Numbered from the stretch's first letter, positions 43,601-57,680 are shown. The stretch is DNA of 64,000 bases from Saposhnikovia divaricata (GCA_036435485.1 CM071598.1:124684148-124748147), one strand, 5' to 3'. Numbers and translations are program-made. The notes: a model not told the origin generated them from the letters alone.

Positions 43601-46600
43601 TGGACTTTATGTTATGGAAGGGAATTCTATTTCTCCCTCAACTTATCAGGTGTCATCCAAGCTAAATTCTGCTTTTGAATCTTTGTGTCAGTGGCATAGA
43701 TGGTTAGGTCATCCATCTTTTGGTGTTTTAACACATCTATTCCCTGCCCTAATAAAACACTGTAAGAAGGAAGATTTTTTTTGTGAACCATGTGAACTAG
43801 CTAAACATAAAAGATCATCTTATCCATCCAGAAATAAAAGAAGTTCTACTTTATTTTCTATTATTCATACTGATGTTTGGGGTCCATTTAGACATCCTAC
43901 ACATGATGGGTATAGATGGTTTGTTGTCTTTGTTGATTGTTATTCTAGGCTTACTTGGGTATATCTCCTTAAGAAAAAAAGTGAAGTTTTCGAGTGTTTT
44001 AAATCTTTTCACCACATGGTACAAACACAGTTTAATGCATCTGTTAAAATTCTTCGGAGTGATAACGGTACGGAATATGGAGGTCCATTTATATCTTATT
44101 TGGACACATGCGGTATAATTCATCAAACTTCATGTGTCAAAACTTCCCAACAAAATGGGGTAGCCGAAAGGAAAATTGGTCACATACAACAGGTTGCTCG
44201 GTCGCTTATGTTAACAATGCATGTTCCCAAATACCTTTGGGGAGAGGCAGTCATGACTGCTGCATATCTTATAAACCGTCTTCCTTCTAGTATTCTCAAA
44301 TTCAAAACACCGTTGTCCTGTGTTCCTGCACCTTCTCATCCACTACCCCTTCGAGTATTTGGGAGTGTCTGTTTTGTTCATAATCATGCTCCCTCTCCCT
44401 CTCGGGATAAACTTGATTCTAGGGCACTCCGCTGCGTTTTCATTGGGTATTCCCCAACTCAGAAAGGGTATAAATGTTATCATCCTTCCTCAAAACGCAT
44501 ATTTGTTAGTCATGATGTTACTTTCTGGGAAACCATTTCTTATTTCTCTCCGGGTTCCTCCTCCTTGCTTCAGGGGGAGATAAATCGACACAGTCTTGAT
44601 AGTAAAGCAATGGATGAGTCACAGTCCGAGTCACAGTCACTTCCATTTATTAACATACCTATTCCAAACACTAGCTCAAACAGGTCATCTATTCCTCCAC
44701 ATACAAGTAATGAGTCAGATGATCTGAATAGGTTGGATATGCCAGACTTGATTACATATTCAAAACGAAAAAGAAATGATATCACCACTTTACCGCATCC
44801 AGAGACCTCTGACCTCGAGACAGATCCTGCATCTCTTGTGTTTGAGCCAGAAACTGGTAATACTCTTGATCCTACTTTAGATCTTCCTATTGCTATAAGA
44901 AAGGGTGTACGTTCTTGCACTAACCATCCTATCTCGAACTTTGTTTCTTATAATGCATTATCACCTTCTTCACTTGCTTTTGTGTCATCTCTGTCTAGTG
45001 TTTCAATTCCACATACTTGGCAGGATGCTTTATGTGAACCTAAATGGAAAGATGCCATGATAGAGGAAATGAATGCATTAAAACATAATGGCACTTGGGA
45101 GTTAACTCATCTTCCTGCTGGAAGGAAGGTAGTAGGATACAAATGGGTGTTCACTGTGAAACAGAAACCTAATGGGCTGATTGATAGGTACAAAGCAAGA
45201 CTTGTGGCAAAAGGGTATACTCAAACTTACGGAATTGATTATCAGGAAACTTTTGCTCCAGTAGCAAAGATGGCTTATATTCGAATCTTGATATCATGTG
45301 CAGCAAATCTTGGATGGGAACTTCAGCAATTGGATGTAAAAAATGCATTCTTACATGGAGACCTGAAAGAAGAAGTCTACATGGATATTCCACCAGGTTT
45401 TTCTACAACTGCAACCATTGGGAAAATATGCAAGCTAAAGAAGACTATTTATGGGTTGAAACAGTCGCCAAGGGATTGGTTTGGCAAATTTCAGAGAGCA
45501 GTGATTAAATTTGACTACAAACAAAGTAACTCGGATAACACCATGTTTGTGAAAAGACGAGATGAAAAAATCACAGTGTTGATCGTTTATGTCGATGATA
45601 TTGTGATCACAGGCAACGACACATGTGAGATTACTAATGTTAAACGCAAGCTTGCCTCTGAATTCGAGATGAAGGACTTAGGAAAACTACGGTATTTCCT
45701 TGGCATTGAGGTCTCTAGAAGTCCGGGTGGTATCTTCCTCTCACAACGGAAGTATATCCTTGATCTTCTGAATGAAACATGGATGTTGGGATGTAGACCT
45801 GCAGATCCTCCAATAGAAGCAAATCATAAGCTATGTGGAGATGCTGGTGAAATTGTCAATAAATTTCAATATCAAAGGTTAGTTGGTCGACTAATCTACC
45901 TTGCACATACAAGGCCAGACATAGCATATGCAGTGGGAATTGTTAGCAGGTACATGCATGATCCTCGCCAACCTCATTTGGATGCAGTTTATATGATATT
46001 AAGGTATCTCAAAGCTGCTCCTAGAAAAGGAGTAATGTTTACTAAAAACAATCATCTCGGGGTTGAAAGCTATACAGATGCAGATTGGGCCGGATGTCAA
46101 GACGATAGACGTTCGACTTCAGGATATTGTACATTTGTTGGTGGCAATTTGGTTACTTGGCGAAGCAAGAAACAACCTGTGGTTGCCTTATCCAGTGCTG
46201 AGGCAGAATATAGAGTTATGGCGAAAGGTGTATGTGAATTGCTGTGGATAAGATTGTTTCTAGAAGAATTGGGACTTGCATCCACAACTCCAATGAAGTT
46301 GCATTGTGATAACAAAGCTGCTATTGCCATTGCACATGATCCAGTTCAACATGATCAGACCAAACATATCGAAATTGATCGACACTTCATAAAAGAGAAG
46401 ATCAATAATGATACCATTGGTATTCACTTTGTAAGATCGGAGGACCAATTAGCTGACATATTTACCAAAGGTTTAAATCGGAAGATGCTTCATCCACTTA
46501 TTGGCAAGTTGGGCATGAGTGATATATATGCATCAACTTGAGGGGGAGTGTCAAAGAGTTAGTCATACATCTACAGTAAGTTATAGTCAGAAGATCCACA

Positions 46601-49600
46601 GTAGTATTGTGATGTAATCAGTTACGTAGATGAAGGTTAATTAGACTTATAAATAGGTTAGGAGCTCTTGTAATTCATACACAATATATATGAAAATGTC
46701 TCTTCCTCTGTAAATCATTCTCTATGCTGCTGTTATATATTGTTAAGAATATTCTGTTACTAATTACGAGGCTAGGGGAAGTGTTTTGATGTCATTGATG
46801 CTGTATCTATATTATTCAGAGCATTAAGACTTGAGTAGACATGGAATTTACGACTATATATTAGTATAATATTTTATAAAATATGCCATTGCAGATAGAG
46901 TGTTTGGACCTAACACTGCTACTCAGGACGTTTACGATGTAGCTGCAAAATCTGTTATTAAAAATGCTATGGAAGGTATCAATGGTAAGCAATTTACACC
47001 CTAAGGGCTACGGAGCTGTTCAGTGATTGTAGTCTGTAGATGTGCCGATATCTTGTTAATAATTTTTACTAATGTTATAGCTGTGCAAATAATTTTGTTA
47101 TAATAGTTGTCCAAATAAATTAAGAAGTATACTTATCTTTTATTGTTTGATGTAATATATGGTTGTTGATCGTACAGGAACCGTATTTGCTTATGGTGTC
47201 ACAAGCAGTGGGAAGACCCACACAATGCATGTAAGTGTATTCTTTGCCCGTGAGACATTATCTTTTGTTAAACAGAAGTATTACAGGATACTAAAGAAAA
47301 GCTATATAGGATTCACTAGGTACATCTCGGTTTGACAATTTCGGCATGCAAACTTCATATTTGTTTTGACACAAAAGCATAATTCCTGTAGGCAAGACTA
47401 ATTAACTGATATAACAAAAAAGTCATTAATATACTGATATAGACTCATGATTTGTCATCACATTTTGTACATAAATTTGTCTTTTATAGTTGACAAAATT
47501 TATTCTTTGATATCCTTTTTCTTAACAGGGAGATCAGAATTCTCCAGGCATAGTACCACTGGCAATTAAGGATGTCTTCACTATGATTCAAGATGTAAGT
47601 ATACCTGTAAAACAAGACCACACTACATATGTATGTTTTGTGTGCATGTTTTGGTTGATAGTTTTTATGGGTACTTCTCAAGCACCCATCAGTTAAATTA
47701 GAAAGAAAGCTTGAAGTTTCTGAAATTGGTACAAAACGCGTATTGCAATTTATGGGAGGTAGTATGTATGTGTATGTTGACATACATTCATACTGTGTAG
47801 ATGTCAGTATGTTGGAGAATGTAGAACTCCTTTTTTTTTTCATTGACGTGGCAACAATTAGTCATGTTTGAGATAACCCATTCAATATTAGCTACAAAAT
47901 AAAAATATTGCTAATTTTATTTTTTCTTCAGACACCAGGACGGGAGTTCTTACTTCGTGTATCATATCTTGAAATCTATAATGAGGTCAGTGGTAACATT
48001 TCTTAAATTTTATATCCATATTAGTTCATACTAATATGTTTGTGCAATGTGATCTCTGTGAAAGAAAAACCAATCAAGTGTTGTAGAAGTGTGGAAACCG
48101 AAATTTTACCTGGCTTACAGGGATGACCATGGGTCGGTACGGTTGTTGGTTGGTAAAAACCAAACCCGAAATTTTAAACCAAATTTGAAAATAAAAACCT
48201 ATTCCGATCCATCATGTGTTAATCGGGGTTTATCCGAAATCGAAAAATTAGAATTGTAACATCAGCTCACATAGTTGGTTAAGTTTGAATGCCCTAATAA
48301 GCACATCTCTACAACTAATTGGTGTTAAAATTGCTAGCTCTTTTTGGTCTGCCTATGGTCGGTTCTCAAACAATGCGGTACAATGTCGGGATTTAGGCTT
48401 GGGCTTGTGGTGTTACAAATGTTATAATAGGTTGACTCGGTTACACTTCCAACCTGGGGTTTATTAGTTTTTTTGTGGGCTTGACTAGTACGTCGACCTA
48501 ATCAGCTGGAGTAAATGTAACCATCCCACATCGATTAGCTGGAGTTTGGTTTCCTTTATAAGCCAAGACTACAACCAATGTATCTTAAAGTTACCAGCTC
48601 TTTTGCATCATCCTATGGTGGGTGACGATCGGGTACATGTCTGGTTTTGGGATTGGTCTTAGATCCTTTCTTACCTTTACTGGAAGCAAAGTAGGACTCT
48701 TGAAAATATATTGACCTGACTTAAATGGATATGTCCGAAATTAAGACATAATTAAAAAAGTTAATGCTGGCTTTTGTTGATCTCAACCTAGTGGATCTCC
48801 TTCAACCATGATAGCTGATTGTTGACTAAGTGCAGACTAATGTCTTCATGTGTTTTGAATTTTTTGTAACTGACATACCCAAAAAATATATATATAATGC
48901 ATAGAATCTTAAATCATAATACTAGTGAAAGTACATTGTAAATGTAGAACATGATCATAAAATCTTAGCACTTATGAAATACATTTATATTTACTCAAGA
49001 ATGTAAATGGGTCAAAACCAACCACAAATCGTGACTACAAACACCACTAGTTCCTGGTATAGATACAATTTGTGTGTATAGTTGTATACTCTATAGACAG
49101 GCCTTGGGTAAAGAGAAGAGCATGAACAGAATAAATGTGCAGAAAAGAATGGAGGCTAAAAACACCCACAAACCCAATACTACTTAACACACATATCTGG
49201 CATAATTGTAACATATGTATCGGGTCAGGCTTGGGTTTCGGTTAGGTAGGTTTACATAGAAAACCAAACCCCAAACTGAATCTCTTCGGGTTAAAAGAAA
49301 CAAAATCTGAAAGTTCGGATTTGGTTTGATCTAATCGGAGCACAATGGGCTGGTTATCCACTCGTTCGATTGAAATAGCCATCCCTGCTGGCATTGTAAT
49401 TCAAAATTTAGTCTTCATCCTGACATGAATGTGTTAATTCAGGTTTGCACTGATATCCTTGCTTTATGATGCTAGTTATTGTTTTAAAATCAGGTGATAA
49501 ATGACTTGCTTGATCCGACTGGGCAAAACCTGCGTGTCAGAGAAGATGCACAGGTAGTTATGATCACCCACTGCTATTTCTGATCCTTAGTTCAATTCAT

Positions 49601-52600
49601 TTGCTTGCTCCGTTAGCTGTCTGTCCCTCCCAGTTACTGTATTTGGCAATTATCTTTTAGACCGATTTTGGAGTATGAAACGGATCCTCAAAAGGGTATC
49701 CCTGCCAGTCTGCCACTAAGATATAGCACACAGCATTTACTGTTTTGCAATTTTTGCATTCACATCGTGGATTATTAGTCCAAATAAATTAATGAAGTGA
49801 GTTTTCGTGTTTATGGTTTGTAATCAATAAGTGGAAGAAAAGGAGAAATGATATAAAAACTTCGAGTCTTTTCCGCAATCAAATTATATTCCATATGTAA
49901 ATCACACACACTGACACACGTCATAAATACTCTTCACAACTTATTTTGTAAAATCAAATATGCAATTAACTAGTTATGGAATCAGCTTGTACTAGGATCT
50001 CTTCAAACAGGATTTCCTTTCTAGCTTTATTACGACCATGTAATGAGGAGTCTGCATTTTCAAAGATTTCCTATTTGAGTTAAATTTAATGCCGTCATGT
50101 TTGATGTTGTAATGTTATATATCAACAGGGTACTTATGTAGAGGGTATAAAGGAAGAAGTGGTCTTATCACCTGGGCATGCACTTTCTTTTCTTGCTGCT
50201 GGAGAAGGTGACTAAATAGAGTTCTCCTTTTTGTCTTTTTAAGAATATTTTTTTTTTTTTGGTACTTGTATCTTAATCTAGAATCACTAATTTAACGATT
50301 TGATTTGATGGCAGAGCACCGACACGTTGGCTCAAACAATTTTAATCTATTTAGTAGCCGCAGTCACACGATATTTACGCTGGTAGGCAGTTCTCAGTTT
50401 AATACCTCTTATTTTTCCTTGTAAAATATGTATTCTAAACCTGGATAAGGAGTTAATCTCTTCTGTTGATCGCGTGACATTTACTCCACCTGGAAATTTG
50501 TACTTCTGATTAAATTTCAGTTGAAGACTATTTTTACTATATTCAGATTATTTATTAATTTTCACGCTTATGATATTATTTATAGTTTAACAAATCCACC
50601 GCACCTTGCTTAATTCTTCATACAAACCCTAATTCTCAGCCTGTTCTGCAGATGATTGAGAGCAGTGCCCATGGTGATGAATATGATGGTGTGATATTTT
50701 CTCAACTTGTAAGTTTGGAGTTTTTCATCACTTTCATTTGTTGGATAAATTATTTCAGTTGTCTTGTATCTTAACATCCTTCTCATTTTATTTGTTACAG
50801 AATTTAATAGATCTTGCTGGTTCAGAGAGCTCAAAAACGGAAACCACTGGACTCAGGAGAAAGGAGGGTTCCTACATCAACAAAAGTCTTTTGACTCTTG
50901 GAACTGTAAGCTTTAAATAATCCTTGTTGATTAAATTTTTATGCCATCTCTCATTGTGAGGTTCTACACGTGTCTCAGACTTGGTGTTCAAATATTTGCA
51001 ATCTGTCATGTCGGTTTGTGTATGATTGTTTGCATGATGTTGCCTCCATGTAACATTTCCTCAGTTGTATCTCTAATATCAAAGTTACATTCAATATGAA
51101 GGTGATCGGAAAACTAAGCGAGGGGAAGGCATCTCATGTTCCATATCGTGATTCTAAGCTTACTCGCTTGCTACAATCTTCACTTGGTGGGCATGGGCAC
51201 GTTTCAGTATGTTTGAGAAGAATCTATTGTTAATTTATGATAACACTTTGATGATGTTATGCTTTTGCTTTATCGCGTTTTGTAATACTTAGATTCTATA
51301 TTTAGTGAAGTCTTTAATATACTCTAACTCAACTTCTTTTCTTCGCTTTTATGGCCTTAGTATGAAGCAAAAGTTGAACTGCAAAAATTGTACATGTGCC
51401 TCACACTTGACCTTTCTTTGCAGCTTATATGCACTATTACTCCTGCATCCAGTAATACCGAGGAAACTCATAATACATTAAAATTTGCCAGCAGGGCGAA
51501 GCGTGTAGAAATCAATGCCTCGCGGAATAAGGTTTGCAGCAGCACTGGCATGTGACTTGTCAGATACAAATAAAGTACAATGCTTTCACTGAAACTAGTC
51601 CTCTTTTTTCAGATTATTGATGAGAAATCTTTGATCAAGAAGTACCAAAAAGAGATATCTGTTCTTAAAGAAGAACTTGATCAAGTTAGGAAGGGAATGC
51701 TTGGTGGTATCCATCCAGAAGAAATTATGACCTTAAAACAAAAGGTTTCCTTTATCCATTCTGTATATTCTTTTTCTTTTTGGTTAGAAAGGCGTGAGTT
51801 GTTTTGGCATAGTATGTTGCAAAGCAAACCAGCTGGTTTAGAAATATTAATGTTTATTTCTCTAATTACATTGATGAACTTGTACTTTCTCAAGACTGGT
51901 TCCCAAATTTAGCTTTTTGTGCTATGTTCATAACTTGCTTTCTTATAGTTGGAGGAAGGACAAGTGAATATGCAGTCAAGATTGGAAGAGGAGGAAGAAG
52001 CCAAGGCTGCTTTGATGAGCCGAATTCAGCGGCTAACAAAGCTTATACTCGTTTCTTCAAAAAATGCAATTCCTGATTTGGCTGATACGTCCAGTGATCA
52101 AAGGAGTATTTCTGTTGAGGATAACGTAAGCTGCTTTTTTTGTTTATGCGGATGCTTTTTCTTTGCAAATAGCTATTTCCTATTGCATGGTGCTATCAAA
52201 GCTATTACAGTAATTGTACTTTCGAATAGTTATAGCATTGATAGTGTCTCAGAACATATATTTTACCTTATATCATAGATGACAAGCATATGTTCAGTCA
52301 AATTATCCAATGCTTAAGCACGGGGTTGGAATTAGAAAAGGCTACCAATTGCCTGTTGTAGTCTTGTAGAGTAGTAAACAGACAGCTTCTGGCTTTAGTG
52401 GTGTTCTTTTAATTTCTGTATAGATATATATCATTTGATATAAATATTAAGTATTTTAGTTGATGGCTGCTACAGATATGGCTTTTATAATAAAGGTTTT
52501 CTAATTGTATATCTTGGTTGGAGTGTGCTTTATTATAAACTTTAAATGCATCCATACCAAGGAGATAGTTAAAAGAAAGTTACTCTTGATAACATATCAC

Positions 52601-55600
52601 TACATGTGATATGTTTACGAGCATTCCCACCACAAAACAATAAATTAGCCAAGGTAATCTATTTTACTTGAAAATTCTAAACACCAAAACCACGTTAATA
52701 ATTTTATTGACTAACGTCCTACCACATATCATCCCCAATTACTATCACTATTGTGAAGTCAGTTCCTCTATAAATCAGTTTGATGTTGGGATTGCGTTCT
52801 TCTCCCATGCTAAAATTCTTAGCTGTTTCAGAAATCTTATCACTGATAATTGCTATTCTGTACATAGTCTGGACATTCTACCTGATGGTTCTTCGCTCCT
52901 AGACGGTGAGACTGAGAACGATTCTGCATTATTTCCTTGTAAGAACCCCTGATAAATTAAACACAGAAGGTCTTCAAGCAAGTGAATTATGATCTATATT
53001 CAGGTGGCTAGAAAATGACTGAATAAACTAAAGTAGGTCAGCTTATTAAGGGTCTGTGTTTGAAATCTGTCCATTATGTTAGTATCCAAACATTCCTACT
53101 TGCAAATCAGGTATTCTATAGGAAGCTAGTCAGTCTTGTACTCATTGTTATAGAGTGCCTTACAAATTTTACGTGACATAAAAGATCTAATCAGAAAAGC
53201 AATCTCAAATTTGTCCTAGAAAATTTTCTTTTAGCAGTCAGTCAAGTGATTTGCACTTTTTTTACTATTTTATTGCAGCTGTTCCCTGACAATTATTTTT
53301 ATCTGCTGCTTATATATTTTGACATTCTTCTTTGTGTGACGTGTATCCTGACTTATAGCTCTCACTTTATACATGTTCTGATGCTTGTAGGGTGGCATAA
53401 CAATGTCAGATCAGATGGACCTACTTGTGGAGCAAGCTAAAATGCTGGCCGGCGAAATTGCATTCAGCACTAGTACCTTGAAGCGTTTGAAGGAGCAATG
53501 TGCAAATGATCCCGAGAACTTAAAACCTCAAGTAATGTCCTGTTTATCTATATAGTTTAACTATAAATATGTGTTGAATAATTTAACCTTATAGTGGGAT
53601 AAACTTGTGTTGTATATAGCGGGAAAGTGTGAGTCCACAGGTAACACTTTTTGGATTAATGTGTCAGCTATACCATATTGTTTATTTCCAATTTTCCTCT
53701 CAGTCCTTCCAATATGTGGATGTGATACCATGTATTTACTTTGCTATTTATAGATTTCGTATTCTCATCTTCAAGAATGTTACAACATATGATAGTATAA
53801 TACTGTGGTGAATCCGGTAACGATTCTTGTTCTAACGATTTTGATGTTTGTTGGTCATTTACAAACTAGTATTGAGAAAAAGTACACGGTGACTTTAGAA
53901 AACTTATTCTCCTGCCTTTCTTTATCAAAATTTTATTTCTCATGTGTAAACAGTGTTACAGACAGTGTTCTTGTCTCTCTTGGAACCTGTGCTTCACTTT
54001 TATATGTTAATACTGGACTTACTATCTATTACTGCTTTCATATCCAGATTCAGAAGTTAGAACGTGAAATTCAAGAAAAAACCAGGCAAATGAGAATGTT
54101 TGAAAGACGGATGGCAGAGAGTGGTGAATCTTCAGTTACAAATGCATCATTGGTTGATATGCAGCAGGTAAATTAACATGCCTTGTCTTCGTCCTAGAAT
54201 TTGGCATTGCTTATAATTTAGCTGATTATATTGCTCACATTTATATATAATCTTCTGCTTTAACAGACAGTGACTAGATTATTGGCCCAATGTAATGAAA
54301 AGGGGTTTGAGCTAGAGGTAACTGACCTAATACTTATTTTCTCCTTTACCATTTATTCTTGACCTTCATAAGGTTTTTTGAATGCTGCACTTCCTGATAT
54401 TAACATGGTTTAACTAATTGAATGACTTTGTCTATTCACAATGTTTTCTGTTTGTTCTATGCTTATATTGTCTTGTCCTGGAATACAGATAAAGTCTGCA
54501 GACAATCGTATTCTCCAGGAACAGCTGGAGAACAAGGTAACTAATCAATCCTCTTTGAGAAATATTTAAACCGAACATCTTTTTTGATCCATATTAGTTA
54601 AGAAACTGCTCAAAGATTGCCCCTCTTTCAAAACAGTATTCTAATTTGACTTTTTACCCCCTCTGTTCTGCAGCAGGTTCTTTTTACTTTTGAATTCGAA
54701 TGATGCCATAATTAAACTTTAGTTAAATTGATAATCGTTAATTTTAGTTGAAAGTACTTTTACTGTTTATTGCTTAGACGGACTATCAGACAGACTATCA
54801 ACCGCCTTTTTTTTATTATATTGTAAAACTTATTGATTGAAATCAAGATTTAGTTTTAGAATGCCGCCATTTTGATTCTATAGTTTAAAGTTGTATGTAT
54901 ACTATTGTGGAATAAGGGAGTGTATTATGTGTTCTGCATAAAGTTGTTTTTGGTAATATGTTCTCTTATGTCCAGTGTTTAGAGAACAAGGAATTGAAAG
55001 AAACAATAAGTCTATTGCAACAAAAGCTGGCTACACTTGCCAGTGACAGATCATCTCTATCTTTGGAACAGCGTGGCTCGGAAGAATATGCTGATGATTT
55101 GAGGAAGAAAATTAAATTCAAGGTCATTCATAAGAGTTTTTCAAAGTTCGTTTATTGTTTTCCCTCTCTTTTTGTATTGTGTGCCCTGGCTAATGTTGCT
55201 TTGCAGGTGACTAAAACTACATTAAGAAGTATGACGGGGTTTGTTATTCATGTATACTGCCTGTTGATATCTATTAGATCAATGATCTACCTAGTATAAA
55301 CGAACGTAGCTTGTAATATTGTTACGATGCACACCAAATTATATGTATAGTGTACAAAATAATTAGTTCATCCTGGCCCTTTTCTGATACCATAGTTGCT
55401 CAAGCAATATTTTAGTCACAAAATTCCATGACATATAAAAGATATTTTTCTTAGCATTTTCATTTCTGAACTACCGTATTTTTACAATCTGTTGTAGTCT
55501 CTTCAAAATTAGGCAATGACCTTGGTGTATATGCATTTATCAGTATGAAACAGCGATAATTAGGGAGATATCTTAGTTTCACCCATTAATTATGTATTCA

Positions 55601-57071
55601 TTGACTCTCAGCAGGAGATCGAGAATGAGAAATTAAAAGTAGAACATGTTCGGACGTCAGAGGAAAACAGTGGATTACGTGTGCAGAACCAAAAGCTATC
55701 TGAAGAAGCTTCTTACGCCAAGGAACTGGCCTCTGCTGCTGCGGTTGAACTGAAGAATTTGGCTGGTGAAGTCACCAAGCTTTCATTACTGAATGCAAAA
55801 CTGGAAAAGGAATTATTGGGTGCTCGAGATTTGATAAATTCTAGAGGCTCAAGTTTACAGACGGGTAATGGTGGTAACCGCAAGTATAGTGATGGCACAA
55901 AATCAGGTCGTAGAGGGCGGCTTTCTGGCCTAACAAATGAAATTTCAGGGATGGTTAATGATGACTTTGGCTCGTGGAACCTTGACCTAGATGACCTAAA
56001 AATGGAATTGCATGCCAGAAAACAAAGGGAGGCCTCCCTTGAAGCTGCTCTGGCTGAAAAGGAAGTTGTTGAAGATGAATATAGAAAGAAAGTTGAAGAG
56101 GCCAAAAAAAGGGAGACGTCATTAGAAAACGATTTAGCAAACATGTGGGTTCTTGTAGCTCAGCTAAAGAAAGAAAGGGCACCCATCCATGACTTGAATA
56201 ATAATGAAAAGCAGACAAACGGACTGGAACATGTTAGCCACCGAAAATTAGATAATGGTGACAGCGATAACTCAGTCCTCAAAGAGAGTCAAGTTTTGAA
56301 TCTTAGCAACCGAGCTCAAGACATTCCCAAGGAAGAACCCCTTGTAGCTCGTTTGAAAGTAAGATGCCTATCCTAGTTGCATATAGCCATTTATGTTTCT
56401 GATTCCTTTACCAATTTCAGATCTGGGTGTCTTTTGGGAAATTCATCATGTTACCTAAATATGGAAATACACATTTAACTCTTTTAAATTTTATGATCTA
56501 GATTAGAGAATCGATTGTCATACATGTTTTTGCTAAAAATTACTAGCATTTCCTGTTTCCATATTAAAGTTCTAAAGTACCTGTGCGTGTACAGATTCTT
56601 TTTTGATCCCTGATTATTCTCTTTAAAAAAAATCCGGTTTTTCAATACCGTAACTTATTCCAAGTATTCTCTGGTTATTAGATCAGTCAAGTTTTGAGTT
56701 TAGAATTGTATCTTTGAAGGAAATTGTGTGACACTGTCCATGCATTTTAATATCTTTTTGCTCAGGCTCGAATGCAAGAGATGAAGGAAAAAGAGCTCAT
56801 GCACCTACCTAACAGAGATGCAAATTCTCATGTATGTAAAGTCTGTTTTGAATCGACAACAGCAGCTATGCTTCTTCCTTGCCGCCATTTTTGTTGTAAG
56901 CTAGAACCTTTATCCCTCTAATTATATTACCTTTCTAATTTCGCTCATCAGTTTCTTGGTATTGACTATTGCTAGCATTGACCAGTGTGTAAAACATGTT
57001 CCCTCGCATGTTCTGAGTGTCCACTTTGTCGCACAAAGATAGCAGATAGGATTTTCGCTTTTACTTCATGA
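40626..57071 (+). CDS. KIN7D: Kinesin-7 with C-terminal RING finger (MKRP/KIN-7D-like)
   Basis: Exons: 40626-40933, 41048-41145, 46895-46984, 47178-47230, 47529-47594, 47932-47985, 49494-49553, 50129-50207, 50315-50382, 50652-50708, 50801-50905, 51102-51206, 51424-51531, 51613-51744, 51949-52125, 53391-53531, 54048-54167, 54267-54317, 54489-54536, 54976-55122, 55615-56358, 56766-56895, 56986-57071. All junctions are GT-AG and in frame, giving 1008 aa. A Ser-rich N-terminus is followed by the motor (about 93-417) with P-loop GVTSSGKT (172-179), NxxSSRSH-like FNLFSSRSHT, switch II DLAGSE (315-320) and the neck. Coiled coils follow, and a C3HC4 RING starts at C961-C964 (CKVC...CRHFCLCKTC...CPLC). 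Family members walk on microtubules; Arabidopsis relatives are annotated as mitochondrial or plastid. Orthology to KIN-7D is inferred. About 50 residues are missing between exons 15 and 16 compared with relatives. Confidence 0.92.
41380..41555 (+). repeat. Copia 5' LTR
   Basis: 176 bp, directly followed by the initiator-Met tRNA primer binding site. Compared with the 3' LTR it lacks a 24-bp block after CATACATCTAC. Confidence 0.9.
42162..46541 (+). pseudogene. Copia gag-pol polyprotein with one nonsense codon
   Basis: One frame of 1459 codons is interrupted only by TAG at 42522-42524 (context suggests a former CAG). Before it is the gag N-terminus (NPKFDGKNFVEWSKA). After it, counting from 42555: CCHC knuckle (C132-C145), protease DSGAS (248-252), the HHCC zinc site (H381, H386, C410, C413), integrase DDE (D440, D503, E538), reverse transcriptase YVDD (1012-1015) and RNase H YTDADWAG, ending before the purine tract. 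All catalytic residues are present, so only the stop in gag separates it from an open polyprotein. It could initiate downstream, but would then lack the gag N-terminus. Confidence 0.9.
46549..46748 (+). repeat. Copia 3' LTR
   Basis: 200 bp, preceded by the purine tract ending at 46548. It retains the block missing from the 5' LTR (AGTAAGTTATAGTCAGAAG). Confidence 0.9.
48118..49387. mobile_element. hAT-like element in kinesin intron 6
   Basis: The ends are CAGGGATGACCATGGG and, reversed, CAGGGATGGCTATTTC. The flanking 8-mers CTGGCTTA (48110-48117) and CTGGCATT (49388-49395) agree at six positions. The 1270-bp interior has no transposase frame and resembles the AAACCCGAAA-rich non-autonomous hAT type seen at 23447. 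Confidence 0.75.
52878..52949 (+). pseudogene. Decayed or skipped kinesin exon in intron 15
   Basis: The reading LDILPDGSSLLDGETEND matches the block that follows the ED(D/N) junction in related RING kinesins. It has an AG before it and a GT (CTTGTAAG) after it, but at 71 nt its phase does not fit exons 15 and 16, and it lacks the expected Ser-rich continuation. Skipping it keeps the frame. Confidence 0.5.
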
Positions 57072-57680
57072 CAGTGTACTAAGCAAAATCATATGAAGGT
57101 AAGCACATTTAGTTTTGTTTCTCCTTTGCAGATCATGATAATATCATTGCTGTATTATGATCTCATTTTGATTTATACAGGTTATATGTTAGACATGAGA
57201 TAATTATTCTCTTCACTTGAATCAAACGGACAGTAATCTTTCTTAGTTGTTCAATGACATTACCTTGCAGGAGTTTCTTGTCTCCCAACTGCTTGTTGTA
57301 TCTTGTGCCAGTGGGTGATATTCTTTTATTGTTCAACCTGTATCTAACCATTACATGGTAAACAGTGATCTGCCTTTATCTCCTCTCAATGGACTGTAAA
57401 TAGTTGGAAGGAACGGAAGTTGGGACTATCGACCTTGTTTATAAAAGCTATTGGGCAGATTGTGGAAGAATTACTATGATTGAAAAAGAGAAAAAAGAAA
57501 TAAACAAAGAAATGTATAGTACCTTTAGTTTCACAGTTTTGATTGTTGTACATGGTTTGTTATCGAACAGTGTATTTATGGATGCCTTTATGCCTCCATG
57601 CATAAAATTATATGAATTTCTGTTGTTCCAAGCTTGAATTTTGTACATTGATCATTGATTGAATGTAAAAGTAATGGTTT
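57072..57680 (+). other. Kinesin 3' untranslated region with probable intron
   Basis: A GT-AG pair (AAG/GTAAGC at 57099; TTGCAG ending 57270) suggests a spliced 3' UTR. A/T-rich 3' end signals lie around 57600-57675. No other gene is seen. Confidence 0.45.

Larger units (their letters stand above)
41380..46748 (+). mobile_element. Ty1/Copia retrotransposon, near-complete
   Basis: LTRs at 41380-41555 and 46549-46748 start TGTCAAAGAG and end TTGTTAAGA, flanked by ATATT (41375-41379 and 46749-46753). The primer binding site TGGTATCAGAGC follows the 5' LTR (41556-41567) and the purine tract GAGGGGGAG precedes the 3' LTR. The 5' LTR lacks about 24 bp present in the 3' LTR and has two visible substitutions, so the insertion is fairly young. 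Confidence 0.95.
41146..46894 (+). other. Kinesin intron 2, hosting the Copia element
   Basis: The intron is 5749 bp. Without the 41380-46748 element and one 5-bp duplication it would be about 375 bp. The element lies in the sense orientation, so its LTR poly-A and TATA signals could affect the kinesin transcript. Confidence 0.85.
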
